NCBI GenBank assembly: GCA_016292135.1
Contig: JAEFAZ010000002.1
Span: 372,001-436,000 of the forward strand
Length of the DNA: 64,000 nucleotides
From: Saccharofermentans sp.
Lineage (GTDB): Bacteria; Bacillota; Clostridia; Saccharofermentanales; Saccharofermentanaceae
Direction: 5' to 3'
Positions within the stretch are counted from its first letter, which is position 1. Each line of letters begins with the position of its first letter. The notes beneath the pieces are model-generated. The model was not told the origin of the DNA. It was given only the letters and a program-made list of their open reading frames with translations, and did not search any database. Positions 39,529-47,675 of this stretch are shown here, in pieces. Made by a program: the position numbers and the translations under genes.

Positions 39529-39939
39529 ATGAAACGGGAGATAAAGATCGCATTGATCGTAGCGGGCACGTTGTTGCTCATGGGATTATCTGTAGTAGTT
39601 TTTACATGTCCTTTTGTCCGTACGACCGGAATGGTCGTTAAGGGACATACAAGCGTGATGAACATCCAGGTTCCCGGACTTAATGAAGCAGTAAATGAAG
39701 CGCTTGGTGAAAAGAGCAGCAGATCTTCTGATCCCCTGTCCGAAGCAACATGCGATGTGTACACGCAATATACAGTGCGTTTTTATCCTTTGGGCAATGA
39801 GAAGGATTATGTATACAGAGCCCAGTTCAAGACTAAGTACGACGGCTCAGGTAAATACGGTAAGAATGTCGGGGACAGAGTGGAGCTCCTTTATAACCCG
39901 ATCAATCCCGATATAGTCAGGATAATCCAGGACAAATAA
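39529..39939 (+). CDS. Membrane-anchored DUF3592-like small protein
   Basis: A 136-residue protein with one N-terminal membrane segment (about 8-28) and an outer domain of ~105 residues. 'VYRAQFKTKYDGSGKYGKNV' followed by 'GDRVELLYNPINPDIVRI' resembles the DUF3592 beta domain, whose role is unknown. There is no lipobox. GGGGGAAGG lies before the ATG. An inverted repeat AAATGGT-N8-ACCATTT (39488-39509) overlaps its probable -10 region and may be an operator. Confidence in the gene is good, in the family moderate. Confidence 0.7.
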   Translation: MKREIKIALIVAGTLLLMGLSVVVFTCPFVRTTGMVVKGHTSVMNIQVPGLNEAVNEALGEKSSRSSDPLSEATCDVYTQYTVRFYPLGNEKDYVYRAQFKTKYDGSGKYGKNVGDRVELLYNPINPDIVRIIQDK

Positions 39940-39953
39940 ACCGTACCGATTTT

Positions 39954-39996
39954 CCCTCCGTAATGTTAATATATACGCATTACCATTACAGGAGGG
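39954..39996 (+). promoter_or_regulatory. Hairpin covering the ribosome binding site of the next gene
   Basis: CCCTCCGTAATG (39954-39965) pairs with CATTAC-A-GGAGGG (39984-39996), 12 bp with one bulged A; the 18-nt loop contains a second CATTAC copy and an A/T-rich -10-like TATATA. The right arm contains the Shine-Dalgarno and is followed by TTTTG, so it can act both as terminator for upstream transcription and as a mask of the start site. Confidence 0.55.
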
Positions 39997-40002
39997 TTTT
40001 GT

Positions 40003-40668
40003 ATGGCAAATTCAAACATAGCAAGTGCTAATTCCACTTGGCTGAAAGAGTACGTCAAAAGGACTACAGGGGCAAAGGCTAAGAGCGACAAGAACAAGCC
40101 GATAATCTTGATCATCATTCCGGTCATGCTGGGGGCAGTAGTCGGATTCCTGATCTCCAAGGGAGGTCTTAACGATCCGCAGACAATAGGCACGATCAAG
40201 ATCCTTTCGATCATCGCAGGCATTATCCTGCTGTTCGCTATCCTCATGATCGCACTCGGAAAGAAGAAGAATGTTACTTCCAGGACTGAAGACAGTCTCA
40301 ATGAGATCTTAAAGACTGCAGAAGAGGTCAAGGCATTTGATGAGCAGATGGCTGCTCCTCCGATCTTTGTCGTTGAGGAAGATGCAAACCACTGCTTCGC
40401 TGCAACCAAGGATTATCTCTACAAGAAGTTTTCTGACCTGGGTAACGAGACATATGATTTTGCAAGACTCAAGGACATAGCTTCCATTCATTATGTTTCC
40501 GATGTTACGGCCAAAGGCACGGTTCTTGATAAGCCTTACATCGTGGATCTGCGCGATAAGAACGGCAATGTTTTGATGAACGGCAACATAAGCAATACCG
40601 TAAATCTCAACATCTTCAAAGAATATCTTGCTTCCGTCATCGCTGACCTTGAGACCAAGGAAGAATAA
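40003..40668 (+). CDS. Two-helix membrane protein of unknown function
   Basis: I do not recognise this 221-residue protein. A basic N-terminus (~1-35, 'KEYVKRTTGAKAKSDKNKP') is followed by two membrane segments (~36-53 and ~64-86) and a cytoplasmic or outer domain of ~130 residues ('ILKTAEEVKAFDEQM', 'VVEEDANHCFAATKDYLY') that appears alpha/beta. No catalytic motif is visible. A GGAGGG ribosome site precedes the ATG, inside a potential masking hairpin. It is followed by a small monooxygenase-like gene 21 nt downstream. Confidence 0.7.
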   Translation: MANSNIASANSTWLKEYVKRTTGAKAKSDKNKPIILIIIPVMLGAVVGFLISKGGLNDPQTIGTIKILSIIAGIILLFAILMIALGKKKNVTSRTEDSLNEILKTAEEVKAFDEQMAAPPIFVVEEDANHCFAATKDYLYKKFSDLGNETYDFARLKDIASIHYVSDVTAKGTVLDKPYIVDLRDKNGNVLMNGNISNTVNLNIFKEYLASVIADLETKEE

Positions 40669-40689
40669 GCGGTGCTTTAAGGTAGATGT

Positions 40690-41010
40690 ATGATCACGGT
40701 AAATCTTTACTATAAAGGTGAGAACGGCAATGCAAGAGCCTTTGCCGAAGAGATGGAATCATCAGGAATAGCTGATGCCATACGTGCCGAGAAGGGCAAT
40801 CTCAGGTATCAGTATTTTACGCCTATTGAAGATCCGGAGACAGTGCTGCTCATCGACTCATGGACAGATCAGTCTGCGATAGATGAGCATCACTCATCTC
40901 CCATGATGGAAAAGCTCGCCAAACTTCGCGAAAAGTATGATCTTCATATGACGATAGAACGCTTCGTAAGCGATGAATATGAAGCAGATCATAAGTTTAT
41001 AAGGGAATAG
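40690..41010 (+). CDS. ABM-type (quinol monooxygenase-like) small protein
   Basis: A 106-residue dimeric alpha+beta barrel protein of the antibiotic biosynthesis monooxygenase (ABM) fold: 'NARAFAEEMESSGIADAIRAEKGNLRYQYF' and 'VLLIDSWTDQSAIDEHHSSPMMEKL' match the usual 'E.G...Y......P....F...E.W.....L..H..S'. Members include YgiN quinol monooxygenase and small haem- or autoinducer-degrading proteins; the substrate is unknown. AAGG precedes the ATG. Confidence 0.85.
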   Translation: MITVNLYYKGENGNARAFAEEMESSGIADAIRAEKGNLRYQYFTPIEDPETVLLIDSWTDQSAIDEHHSSPMMEKLAKLREKYDLHMTIERFVSDEYEADHKFIRE

Positions 41011-41023
41011 AAAACGCATAATA

Positions 41024-42745
41024 ATGAAGACGATAAAGAACATAACAGCATTATTTCTCAGCGCCTTATTGGCGCTGTCTTTTACTGCATGTCTTAAGAA
41101 GGAAGCCGTAAGTTCCGTTCCTTCGACGACCTCTGTAAGTTCAGAATCGAGCAGCATATCCGAAGGAGCTCCTGATGTAAGGATAAAGCTTTTCGAGACA
41201 TCCGACATCCACGGCTGCCTCGTTGATACGGCATTCGGAAATGAAGATAAGTTTCAATACCGCCTGGCATATGTTGCCAAGGTCATCTCAGATGCAAGAA
41301 GATCTTCCGAATTTGATGACGTGATCCTCCTGGACGGCGGGGATCTTTATACCGGAACGAATCAATCCACAATATTCCGGGGACAGCATATCCGAGCGGC
41401 TCTGGACATTATGGGATACGATGCAGTAACCTTGGGCAATCACGAATTCGACTGGGGTGTTCTCAGTCATGTGGACGATGATGCGACTGTCACGACATAC
41501 GATTTTGATTCTTATTCATCCGATTCGAAGATACCTGTCCTTGCCTGTAATCTCCTGTATGAGGAAACAGGCAAGAGGGTGCCGTTTACAAAAGATTATG
41601 TAATCATCGAGAAAGCCGGCAAGCGCATCGCGGTCATAGGATACTTATCCAAGATCAATTCAGGCGATAATCAGGATCTGCTCTCATCATGTAAGCTCGA
41701 TCTTGATCTGAAGCACTTATCTGAAAAGATCAAGGAGATCAACAAAAAAGAGGATCCCGATGCGACCATTGTCCTGGCGCATGCTGATCCGCTTTCGATC
41801 GCTTCAAATCTCGATCCTGAAGATGTTGATCTTGTTGCAGGCGGACATACTCATGTTGGCCTTTACGGAACAAGCGATAACGGCATATCTTACATCCAGT
41901 GCAATGCTCATGTGCAGGGCTTTGCATCCGCAGTCCTTGTCTTCGGAAAGGATGGTAAAGTCAGGGTCGAAGCAGCGGAATATAAAGACATAATGAATGC
42001 CAAAGAACTCCTTTACGACACACCCGAAAATGCCTCTTTGCTGGATCCTGAGATAATGGAACTATCAAGGACTGTCGTAAAGGATGAAAAAGAATTCATC
42101 GGCGGTGTATTAGGTTACATCGATACACCCATTGAGAAATATAAAGTGGTCAGCGATAACGGGGCAACTTCTGCAGGCAACTGGATAACGTCCCTAATGC
42201 TGCGCGCTACGGAAGACTTTGATGCTGTCGCAGCTTTCTATAACAAGGGCGGGATCGGATCAAGCCTTTACATCCCGAGTGGTGAAGACAGGCGGGATAT
42301 TACTGCCAACGATGTTTATACCATGCTCCCTTACAGCAATAATCTCTTGGTCTTCGAACTGACCGGAGCCGAGCTCAAACAGCAGATCCTTAACGGATTC
42401 AAGCTCGAAACCTACGGAGATCAGATGAGCGGTCTTACTTTCGAATATATTGATCACAGGAGCGAGGAGAGGAAGGATATCGAGATCCTAAGCATCACGC
42501 TGTCTGACGGCACGAAAGTCGATCTTGAGGATACGAAGACCCTTTACAGGGTCGTAACGTCCGATTACAACGTAACGGTCAAGGGAAGCGTTTTCGAAGG
42601 AAAGACTCCCGTAAACGCCGCAGCTGATGCCATCGTCGACAGCAATGCTTACATAGAAGTCCTTAAGAAAGAAGCTGCGGCTGATAATGGACATATCAGT
42701 GTTGATACCGGCGTAAGAGGCATTAAGATCGAGAGGGAAAGATAA
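41024..42745 (+). CDS. 5'-nucleotidase/UDP-sugar hydrolase-type lipoprotein
   Basis: A 573-residue exported lipoprotein. The signal peptide ends in a lipobox 'LSFTAC' (Cys23), followed by a Ser-rich spacer. The metallophosphoesterase domain (~50-330) has 'FETSDIHGCL', 'LLDGGDLYTG', 'TLGNHEFDWG', 'VLAHADP' and 'AGGHTHVGLYG', so all metal ligands are present. The C-terminal 5'-nucleotidase domain (~370-570) contains 'YNKGGIGSSLYIPSGEDRRDIT' and 'NNLLVFELTGAELKQ'. It should release phosphate and nucleosides from nucleotides outside the cell. It overlaps the GNAT gene that follows by 1 nt. Confidence 0.92.
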   Translation: MKTIKNITALFLSALLALSFTACLKKEAVSSVPSTTSVSSESSSISEGAPDVRIKLFETSDIHGCLVDTAFGNEDKFQYRLAYVAKVISDARRSSEFDDVILLDGGDLYTGTNQSTIFRGQHIRAALDIMGYDAVTLGNHEFDWGVLSHVDDDATVTTYDFDSYSSDSKIPVLACNLLYEETGKRVPFTKDYVIIEKAGKRIAVIGYLSKINSGDNQDLLSSCKLDLDLKHLSEKIKEINKKEDPDATIVLAHADPLSIASNLDPEDVDLVAGGHTHVGLYGTSDNGISYIQCNAHVQGFASAVLVFGKDGKVRVEAAEYKDIMNAKELLYDTPENASLLDPEIMELSRTVVKDEKEFIGGVLGYIDTPIEKYKVVSDNGATSAGNWITSLMLRATEDFDAVAAFYNKGGIGSSLYIPSGEDRRDITANDVYTMLPYSNNLLVFELTGAELKQQILNGFKLETYGDQMSGLTFEYIDHRSEERKDIEILSITLSDGTKVDLEDTKTLYRVVTSDYNVTVKGSVFEGKTPVNAAADAIVDSNAYIEVLKKEAAADNGHISVDTGVRGIKIERER

Positions 42746-43536
42746 TGGATAATTTTGTTGACGAAAGAGATCAGAAATTACTTGAATCGGACAGATATAC
42801 ATTTTTCGTGATGGGAAGGGTTATGAAAGGAAAATGTGATCTGATATTATCTGATCACGAAAAACTGATCCTCTGTTATACGGGGCATCCTTTCCCGGTA
42901 TGGATATGGACGCCTGACGGCGCATCGGAAGAGGATATGGAAAGAGCATATCTTCTTGCAAAAGACAACTCACTTGTCGACGGAAAATACCATTTCAATG
43001 TCAAATACGAACTTGCGGATTATTTCATCAGGAGAGCCAAAGAAGACGGTATCGATTACGCTGTAACGACCAACATGTTTGCATACGATTGCCCCGAACC
43101 GGTCGCGCCTTCTGCTTCTGCAGCCGGACATATCTATCAGTGCGTCAGCGAAGATGAGGATGAGCTGGTGTGGTTCATTGCCGCCATGCATGAAGAAGTG
43201 ATCGATTACCAAAAGGATATGTCCGTTTACCGCAATGATGCCCGGGAGTATATAGGAACAGGAAGGATGTACTTTTGGAAGGATGATAAAGGGAAAAACG
43301 TTGCCTGCTGCAAATATGCTCCTAACGGGGATCTTGCATCCATCAATCTTGTCTTCACGAAACCCGAATGCAGAAGAAAGCACTACGCGGAGAATCTCGT
43401 GTATCAGGTGACGATGAAAGCGAAAGAAGAGGGCTACCTGCCCATGCTCTATACCGATGCCGATTATCAGGCGTCGAACGCCTGCTATGAGAAGATAGGC
43501 TATGTGCTGAGGGGAAAGCTCTGCACCATAGGATAA
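42745..43536 (+). CDS. GNAT family N-acetyltransferase
   Basis: A 263-residue protein with a C-terminal GNAT domain: 'GRMYFWKDDKGKNVACC', the acetyl-CoA loop region 'VFTKPECRRKHYAENLVYQV' (a variant of the usual R/Q-x-x-G-x-G/A) and 'LYTDADYQASNACYEKIGYVL'. The N-terminal ~120 residues are a second, degenerate GNAT-like half. The substrate is unknown. It overlaps the preceding nucleotidase stop and ends at a bidirectional terminator. Confidence 0.85.
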   Translation: MDNFVDERDQKLLESDRYTFFVMGRVMKGKCDLILSDHEKLILCYTGHPFPVWIWTPDGASEEDMERAYLLAKDNSLVDGKYHFNVKYELADYFIRRAKEDGIDYAVTTNMFAYDCPEPVAPSASAAGHIYQCVSEDEDELVWFIAAMHEEVIDYQKDMSVYRNDAREYIGTGRMYFWKDDKGKNVACCKYAPNGDLASINLVFTKPECRRKHYAENLVYQVTMKAKEEGYLPMLYTDADYQASNACYEKIGYVLRGKLCTIG

Positions 43537-43538
43537 AA

Positions 43539-43560
43539 AAGTGCAGGGTGTCCTGCACTT
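43539..43560. terminator. Bidirectional terminator between convergent genes
   Basis: Perfect 9-bp stem AAGTGCAGG/CCTGCACTT with a 4-nt loop. A-run on one side and T-rich sequence on the other let it serve both the GNAT gene and the transglutaminase gene, whose stop codon overlaps it. Confidence 0.85.
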
Positions 43561-44647
43561 AATAATTTGCGTATCCGAATTCGTGATCGATTTTGTCGAT
43601 ATCCTGGTAACGGATTACTTTTTTCTCTTCGTCTATCGACTGCATAAAGGATCCTGACGGGAAAAGCAGACTGTCGTCATCAGCCGAGAATGTCGATTTG
43701 GATCTGCTCAGCCAGTATTTGGGCAGGAGCGGTAAGGTCAGGTCGTCAACGGGACAGCCGGACTCGACCCTGCGGTCCGCATTCATGATGAAGTAGTACA
43801 AAGGGAGATCTTCGCCTTCAGATATAAGGGACCAGGTAGGGTCAGAATAGTAGCCCTTGCCGTCAATCACCATATAGGTCCAGGCGTGATCAAGTTCATC
43901 AAAGCATCCGACATGGAAGGCTTCAACTCCAACCTGAAGGAGATAGTAGGAATATACGCTGGCAAGCTCATTGCATACGCCGGTATGGTTCATGATCGTG
44001 TAGTAGTTAGCGCCGTCGCCTCCGCCGGGGAAGGTCTCGTAGCTGAAGTTCCTCTCCATATAGTCGTATAGCTTAAGGCACTTCTCAAAGTCAGTATCGT
44101 CGTATTCAACGTATTTGTTAATGGTTTCCGTGATGTATTTCTCGAAAGCCGATTGTCTTTCCAGATATTCTTCAATGGGGATGGTGTAATAGATCCTCCC
44201 GACACCATTCTCGAAAGGTTTGCTTCCGTCATCGCTCTCGTTCTTAACCTTGTTGCATGCCGCAGGGAAGAGTTCGGTCAGGGTTACGGGGTCGGTCGCC
44301 CATTCGTATGCTTCCTTGCTCGAACATTCGAAGGTGTTCTTGCCCTCACGGAGGGCATCGCAGAGATTATGGAAGGAATCCCAGTAATCCTGCGGGATAT
44401 CAGGCAGGAGAGTCGGCGTCATGAGGTGCGGATTGAATTCGAACTTCTTCTGTTCCGCTTCCGTCGTGGTCGTGGCAGCAGGAACCGTTGTCGTCTCGGT
44501 GCTTTCGCTTGAAGCTGCGGTCGTTGTTGCCGTTGTGCTCCCGGATGTGCTTTCAGTGCTGCTTATGCTGATGTCTGTCTTACTGTTGCAGCCTGCCAGG
44601 AGAAAAGCTGCAGTAAGGATGATGCATGTTATCTTTTTGCCTGCCAT
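43559..44647 (-). CDS. Transglutaminase-like lipoprotein
   Basis: A 362-residue exported protein: signal peptide ending in lipobox 'FLLAGC', then a ~45-residue Thr/Ser/Glu stalk ('STESTSGSTTATTTAASSES'), then a helical region and a transglutaminase-like domain with the triad Cys in 'NHTGVCNELASVYSYYLL', His in 'LDHAWTYMVIDG' and Asp in 'GYYSDPTWS'. Such proteins crosslink or cleave peptide bonds at the cell surface; the substrate is unknown. ATG at 44647 is chosen over 44662 because the sequence between them forms the GAGGAG site. It is monocistronic, with its own extended -10. Confidence 0.87.
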   Translation of the reverse strand: MAGKKITCIILTAAFLLAGCNSKTDISISSTESTSGSTTATTTAASSESTETTTVPAATTTTEAEQKKFEFNPHLMTPTLLPDIPQDYWDSFHNLCDALREGKNTFECSSKEAYEWATDPVTLTELFPAACNKVKNESDDGSKPFENGVGRIYYTIPIEEYLERQSAFEKYITETINKYVEYDDTDFEKCLKLYDYMERNFSYETFPGGGDGANYYTIMNHTGVCNELASVYSYYLLQVGVEAFHVGCFDELDHAWTYMVIDGKGYYSDPTWSLISEGEDLPLYYFIMNADRRVESGCPVDDLTLPLLPKYWLSRSKSTFSADDDSLLFPSGSFMQSIDEEKKVIRYQDIDKIDHEFGYANY

Positions 44648-44675
44648 ATATATACTCCTCATTTTTGTTCTAGGG

Positions 44676-44684
44676 ATTATATCA
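44676..44684 (-). promoter_or_regulatory. Extended -10 promoter of the transglutaminase gene
   Basis: The minus strand reads TGATATAAT, 29 nt before the ATG; poor -35. Confidence 0.5.
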
Positions 44685-44745
44685 GAAAGAAAAACGCATT
44701 TTGAGGTAACTGTCAGGCAAATTGGTCAGGCCCTTTTCGCGGAAA

Positions 44746-44754
44746 TGATATAAT
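44746..44754 (+). promoter_or_regulatory. Extended -10 promoter of the kinase-like gene
   Basis: TGATATAAT, 56 nt before the ATG. It is divergent from the identical element on the other strand 60 bp away. Confidence 0.5.
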
Positions 44755-44809
44755 TATCCTGTCCATTGACGGATAAGGGTCTTAAGGAGACTGAAAGAAG
44801 GCGGCAGAT

Positions 44810-45508
44810 ATGGTATTTGACGGAACACAAGTCACGATAGGTAAGGGCGCTCAGGCAGAAGTGCTGCTCTATCAGGGTTATGCTTACAAGGTATATAACC
44901 CTTCCTATCCGGCCTCCTGGATCAGCTATGAGAAAGAGATACAGGACAAAGTTAACAGGGCGGGACTTACGCCTGTCAGATACTATGATACGGACGACCC
45001 GCACATCATCAGGATGGACTATGTCGGGGGTGAAGTGCTTGAAGAACGCGCAAGGGCCCAAGATCTGACGAGCTTTGATATCCTGGCGGATGCTTTCGGG
45101 AAAGTTCACGCGAAGACTGTATCAGATGTCCCTGTGATGAACTTTTCTCAAAATGCAGAATATATCCTGAAAGGAGACGAGAGAAAGCTCGTGTTGGATG
45201 TCATTGCCCGTCTCAAAGAAAGATACGGGGAATGCCTTTGCCATCTGGACATGCATTTTCTTAACATCATCGTGAAGCCCGGCAGTGATGAATATACACT
45301 GATCGACTGGATGAATGCACGTATCGCGCCTTTTGTCTTCGACTACGCGAGGACATATGTCATATTCGATGAGTTCTCTCAGGAAGGGCTTGCAGTATAT
45401 AAGGAAAGAGTCCTTCCCCGGATGTGGCAAAGGGGCGTGTCGGAAGAAGACTTTGAAGATGCAGTGAAGGTCTGTTCGATCTTAAGAGCAAAAGAGAAAA
45501 GGGAATGA
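44810..45508 (+). CDS. Aminoglycoside phosphotransferase-like kinase
   Basis: A 232-residue protein kinase-like fold protein. The catalytic loop is 'CHLDMHFLNIIV' (HxDxxxxN), the metal-binding Asp is in 'LIDWMNAR', and the N-terminal lobe contains 'GKGAQAEVLLYQGYAYKVYN', with Lys for ATP. It belongs to the family sometimes called TIGR02172 paralogues, whose substrate is unknown; antibiotic resistance should not be assumed. It starts a two-gene unit with a GNAT protein, overlapping the space just before its start. Confidence 0.85.
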   Translation: MVFDGTQVTIGKGAQAEVLLYQGYAYKVYNPSYPASWISYEKEIQDKVNRAGLTPVRYYDTDDPHIIRMDYVGGEVLEERARAQDLTSFDILADAFGKVHAKTVSDVPVMNFSQNAEYILKGDERKLVLDVIARLKERYGECLCHLDMHFLNIIVKPGSDEYTLIDWMNARIAPFVFDYARTYVIFDEFSQEGLAVYKERVLPRMWQRGVSEEDFEDAVKVCSILRAKEKRE

Positions 45509-45510
45509 AT

Positions 45511-46278
45511 ATGACTCAGGAAGAAATAATAAGGATCGCGATGGAACAGTCGGCAGCCGATATCGGATGCAGGGCTGAAGATCTCATGTCAGACAAAAGT
45601 ATTACGGTTCCATATGCTCCGGCCGCGAACGCCAAGAACTACTACGAACAGCCGATCGGCTGCAACTTCATCTCTTACGGGAACAATGTGGTTGCGGCTG
45701 CAACGGATGAGCTTGCGGATATTGCTTCTGAATACATATCGAAGTTTGATTTCTACCATTGTTTCGAGACTCCCAATATGCACTGGCTGAACGAAAAGCT
45801 GGTGCCATTCGGTCAGACAGTCTGCTTCATGGCGGAATACTACCTTCCTGATCTTGAAAGACTTAAGTGTCTTTCTTGTCCTTATGAACTCAGGCTGCTG
45901 GAGAAAGGGCAGTTCGAAGACTTGTATCAGCCCTCTTGGTCCAATGCCCTCTGCAGCGACAGAAAGCATCTGGACATGCTCGCCGTCGGTGCATACGACG
46001 GCTCAAAACTCGTCGGGCTGGCAGGGTGCTCTGCCGATGCTGAATTGATGTGGCAGATAGGAGTCGATGTCCTGCCGGGATACCGCAGGCAGGGGATAGC
46101 TTCAGCCGTCACGTCAAAGCTTGCCTTGGAGATCCTCGAAAGAGGCAAAGTGCCTTTCTACTGCACGGCCTGGTCCAACATCAGATCGGTAAGGAACGCT
46201 ATAAAGAGCGGTCTTATCCCGGCATGGGCCGAGATGACCGTTAAATCCGCCGATGTCGTGAAGTCGATGAATTTCTGA
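45511..46278 (+). CDS. GNAT family N-acetyltransferase
   Basis: A 255-residue protein. The GNAT core is at the C-terminal end: 'MWQIGVDVLPGYRRQGIASAVTSKLALEILERG' contains the acetyl-CoA motif R/Q-x-x-G-x-A, followed by 'FYCTAWSNIRSVRNAIKSGLIPAW'. The N-terminal ~110 residues have no recognised motif. ATG at 45511 is chosen because AGGGA lies 6 nt before it, while the ATG at 45505 abuts it directly. It is paired with the upstream kinase-like gene; both could modify the same small molecule, but this is speculative. Confidence 0.85.
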   Translation: MTQEEIIRIAMEQSAADIGCRAEDLMSDKSITVPYAPAANAKNYYEQPIGCNFISYGNNVVAAATDELADIASEYISKFDFYHCFETPNMHWLNEKLVPFGQTVCFMAEYYLPDLERLKCLSCPYELRLLEKGQFEDLYQPSWSNALCSDRKHLDMLAVGAYDGSKLVGLAGCSADAELMWQIGVDVLPGYRRQGIASAVTSKLALEILERGKVPFYCTAWSNIRSVRNAIKSGLIPAWAEMTVKSADVVKSMNF

Positions 46279-46280
46279 TA

Positions 46281-47588
46281 TCAGAATCCCTTGGCCTTAA
46301 GGTCTGACACTATCTCAACATACTTTTCGCGGACGTCGAATCCGTCTACGTTCTCCCTGTTAAGGTCGATCATGTCACCGTGGGTTATGCCCCTGTAACC
46401 TACCGGTTCGAAGAATGTGAAGTTTTCGCCCCATACCATCGAAGGCTGTGCCACGAGACCGTCGTTCTTGCCGTCGAAATGCTTTACCAGATGGTAGGAG
46501 AAATTGAGGGGGAATCTTCCTCCCACTGCGTGATATGCGCAGGATCCTACGCTCTGATAGTAGACCTCGGGGGAATCAGGCATTATCTTATTAAGCTCTT
46601 CACATCGTGTGGCGGTCAGATCCGTAACTGCTTTAATGAAGTCCGGATCCTTGTCACCTGCCAGTTTGAGAGCGGTGTTGTACTTCTTTGCAACGCTCTG
46701 CTTAAGACTTTCCGAAGCCTGGTTCAGCAGATAGTCCGCGAACTTGCAGCCCCTGTGAGGTGTGTTGACGGTGGTAAGGCTTGCGACATAAGGAGCCATT
46801 CCCAGACAGGATATGGCATAACGTGTATCAAGGCCTCCCTTGGAGTGGGCGATGACATTGACTTTTTCGCAGCCTGTAGTGTCGATTATCTCTTTTATCT
46901 TAGCGGCGATCTCGGCACCGCATGTCTCGACGGACTGGGCGGACATCTGGTTGCCGTAGTAGACTGTGCAGCCGTTGCGGATGAGTTCGCCGGGGATCCT
47001 GCCCCAGTAGTTAAAGAAGCGGAAATCCCTGAAGAATACGCCGTGGACCATGAGGACAGGGTATCTGGTCTTGCAGATCTCGTCTTCCGAACGTGTGGCA
47101 TTGAGCTTGTTCTTGTAGTCTTCTTCCTCGGCTTCCCTGCGTGTGACGATCAGTATGTAGTGGAGAACGAAAAGATTTGCGATCGGTATCATGCCGCAAA
47201 GGAGTCCCAGGAACTTTCTCTTGATCCCGAGCTGCTTTGACAGGATGTAGACGCGGATGATGCCGTTCCAGAACACGATGAGTTCGGCGGTATAAGCTAT
47301 CGCGACAAAGATCCATACTCTTGCCGGGTCATCATGGTAGAGGATGATCGCAGCTATAAGGAGAAGGATGTCAGGGATGAGAGCTATCTGAAATGCTATA
47401 AGGAGCGTGTTCCCGTCGTTAAGGCCCGTAAGCCTTTTGGTAGACTTGCGCGTAAGAGAGGGGAAGATATTGAGCACGATGAACAATGCTCCTAATACGT
47501 AGTACCAGACCTGCCCCAGGTCGAAAAGATATACTGCAGGCAGTCCGCAGGTGGTCAGAATAAGAAGGATGTAACCCAAAAAATTCAA
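46281..47588 (-). CDS. Membrane-anchored alpha/beta hydrolase (lipase type)
   Basis: An ~435-residue protein: an N-terminal region of about five membrane segments (to residue ~145), then a lipase-type alpha/beta hydrolase. The oxyanion block is 'YPVLMVHGVFFRD', the nucleophile elbow is 'VIAHSKGGLDTRY', and a C-terminal His is in 'RGITHGDMI'. The family includes bacterial triacylglycerol lipases, but with this membrane part it may act on membrane lipids; orientation is not clear. TTG at 47588 is preferred to GTG at 47624: GGAG and GAGGG lie before the former, while the latter sits in the promoter without any ribosome site. Confidence 0.78.
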   Translation of the reverse strand: MNFLGYILLILTTCGLPAVYLFDLGQVWYYVLGALFIVLNIFPSLTRKSTKRLTGLNDGNTLLIAFQIALIPDILLLIAAIILYHDDPARVWIFVAIAYTAELIVFWNGIIRVYILSKQLGIKRKFLGLLCGMIPIANLFVLHYILIVTRREAEEEDYKNKLNATRSEDEICKTRYPVLMVHGVFFRDFRFFNYWGRIPGELIRNGCTVYYGNQMSAQSVETCGAEIAAKIKEIIDTTGCEKVNVIAHSKGGLDTRYAISCLGMAPYVASLTTVNTPHRGCKFADYLLNQASESLKQSVAKKYNTALKLAGDKDPDFIKAVTDLTATRCEELNKIMPDSPEVYYQSVGSCAYHAVGGRFPLNFSYHLVKHFDGKNDGLVAQPSMVWGENFTFFEPVGYRGITHGDMIDLNRENVDGFDVREKYVEIVSDLKAKGF

Positions 47589-47624
47589 AAATCCCTCATC
47601 TCCTTTAGCTAATTTCGGAAACAC

Positions 47625-47633
47625 TGATATAAT
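47625..47633 (+). promoter_or_regulatory. Extended -10 promoter of murC
   Basis: TGATATAAT, 43 nt before the murC ATG. The sequence is almost palindromic, so the lipase gene may be read from the overlapping TATTAT on the other strand. Confidence 0.5.
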
Positions 47634-47675
47634 ATCACAAGAAAGTTCCTATGGTAACATTGGAGGATATTTGAT

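Noticed and set aside
44810..45508. Kinase-like gene as an aminoglycoside resistance determinant
   Set aside because: Only the general kinase fold motifs are present; the family is mostly uncharacterised and context gives no hint of antibiotic resistance.
46380..47240. Rightward reading frame of 286 codons opposite the lipase gene
   Set aside because: The lipase elbow 'AHSKGG' and membrane region on the minus strand are convincing; the plus frame has no motif.
47589..47624. GTG at 47624 as start of the membrane lipase
   Set aside because: It lies within the promoter region without a ribosome site; the TTG at 47588 has GGAG and GAGGG upstream and begins just before the first membrane segment.
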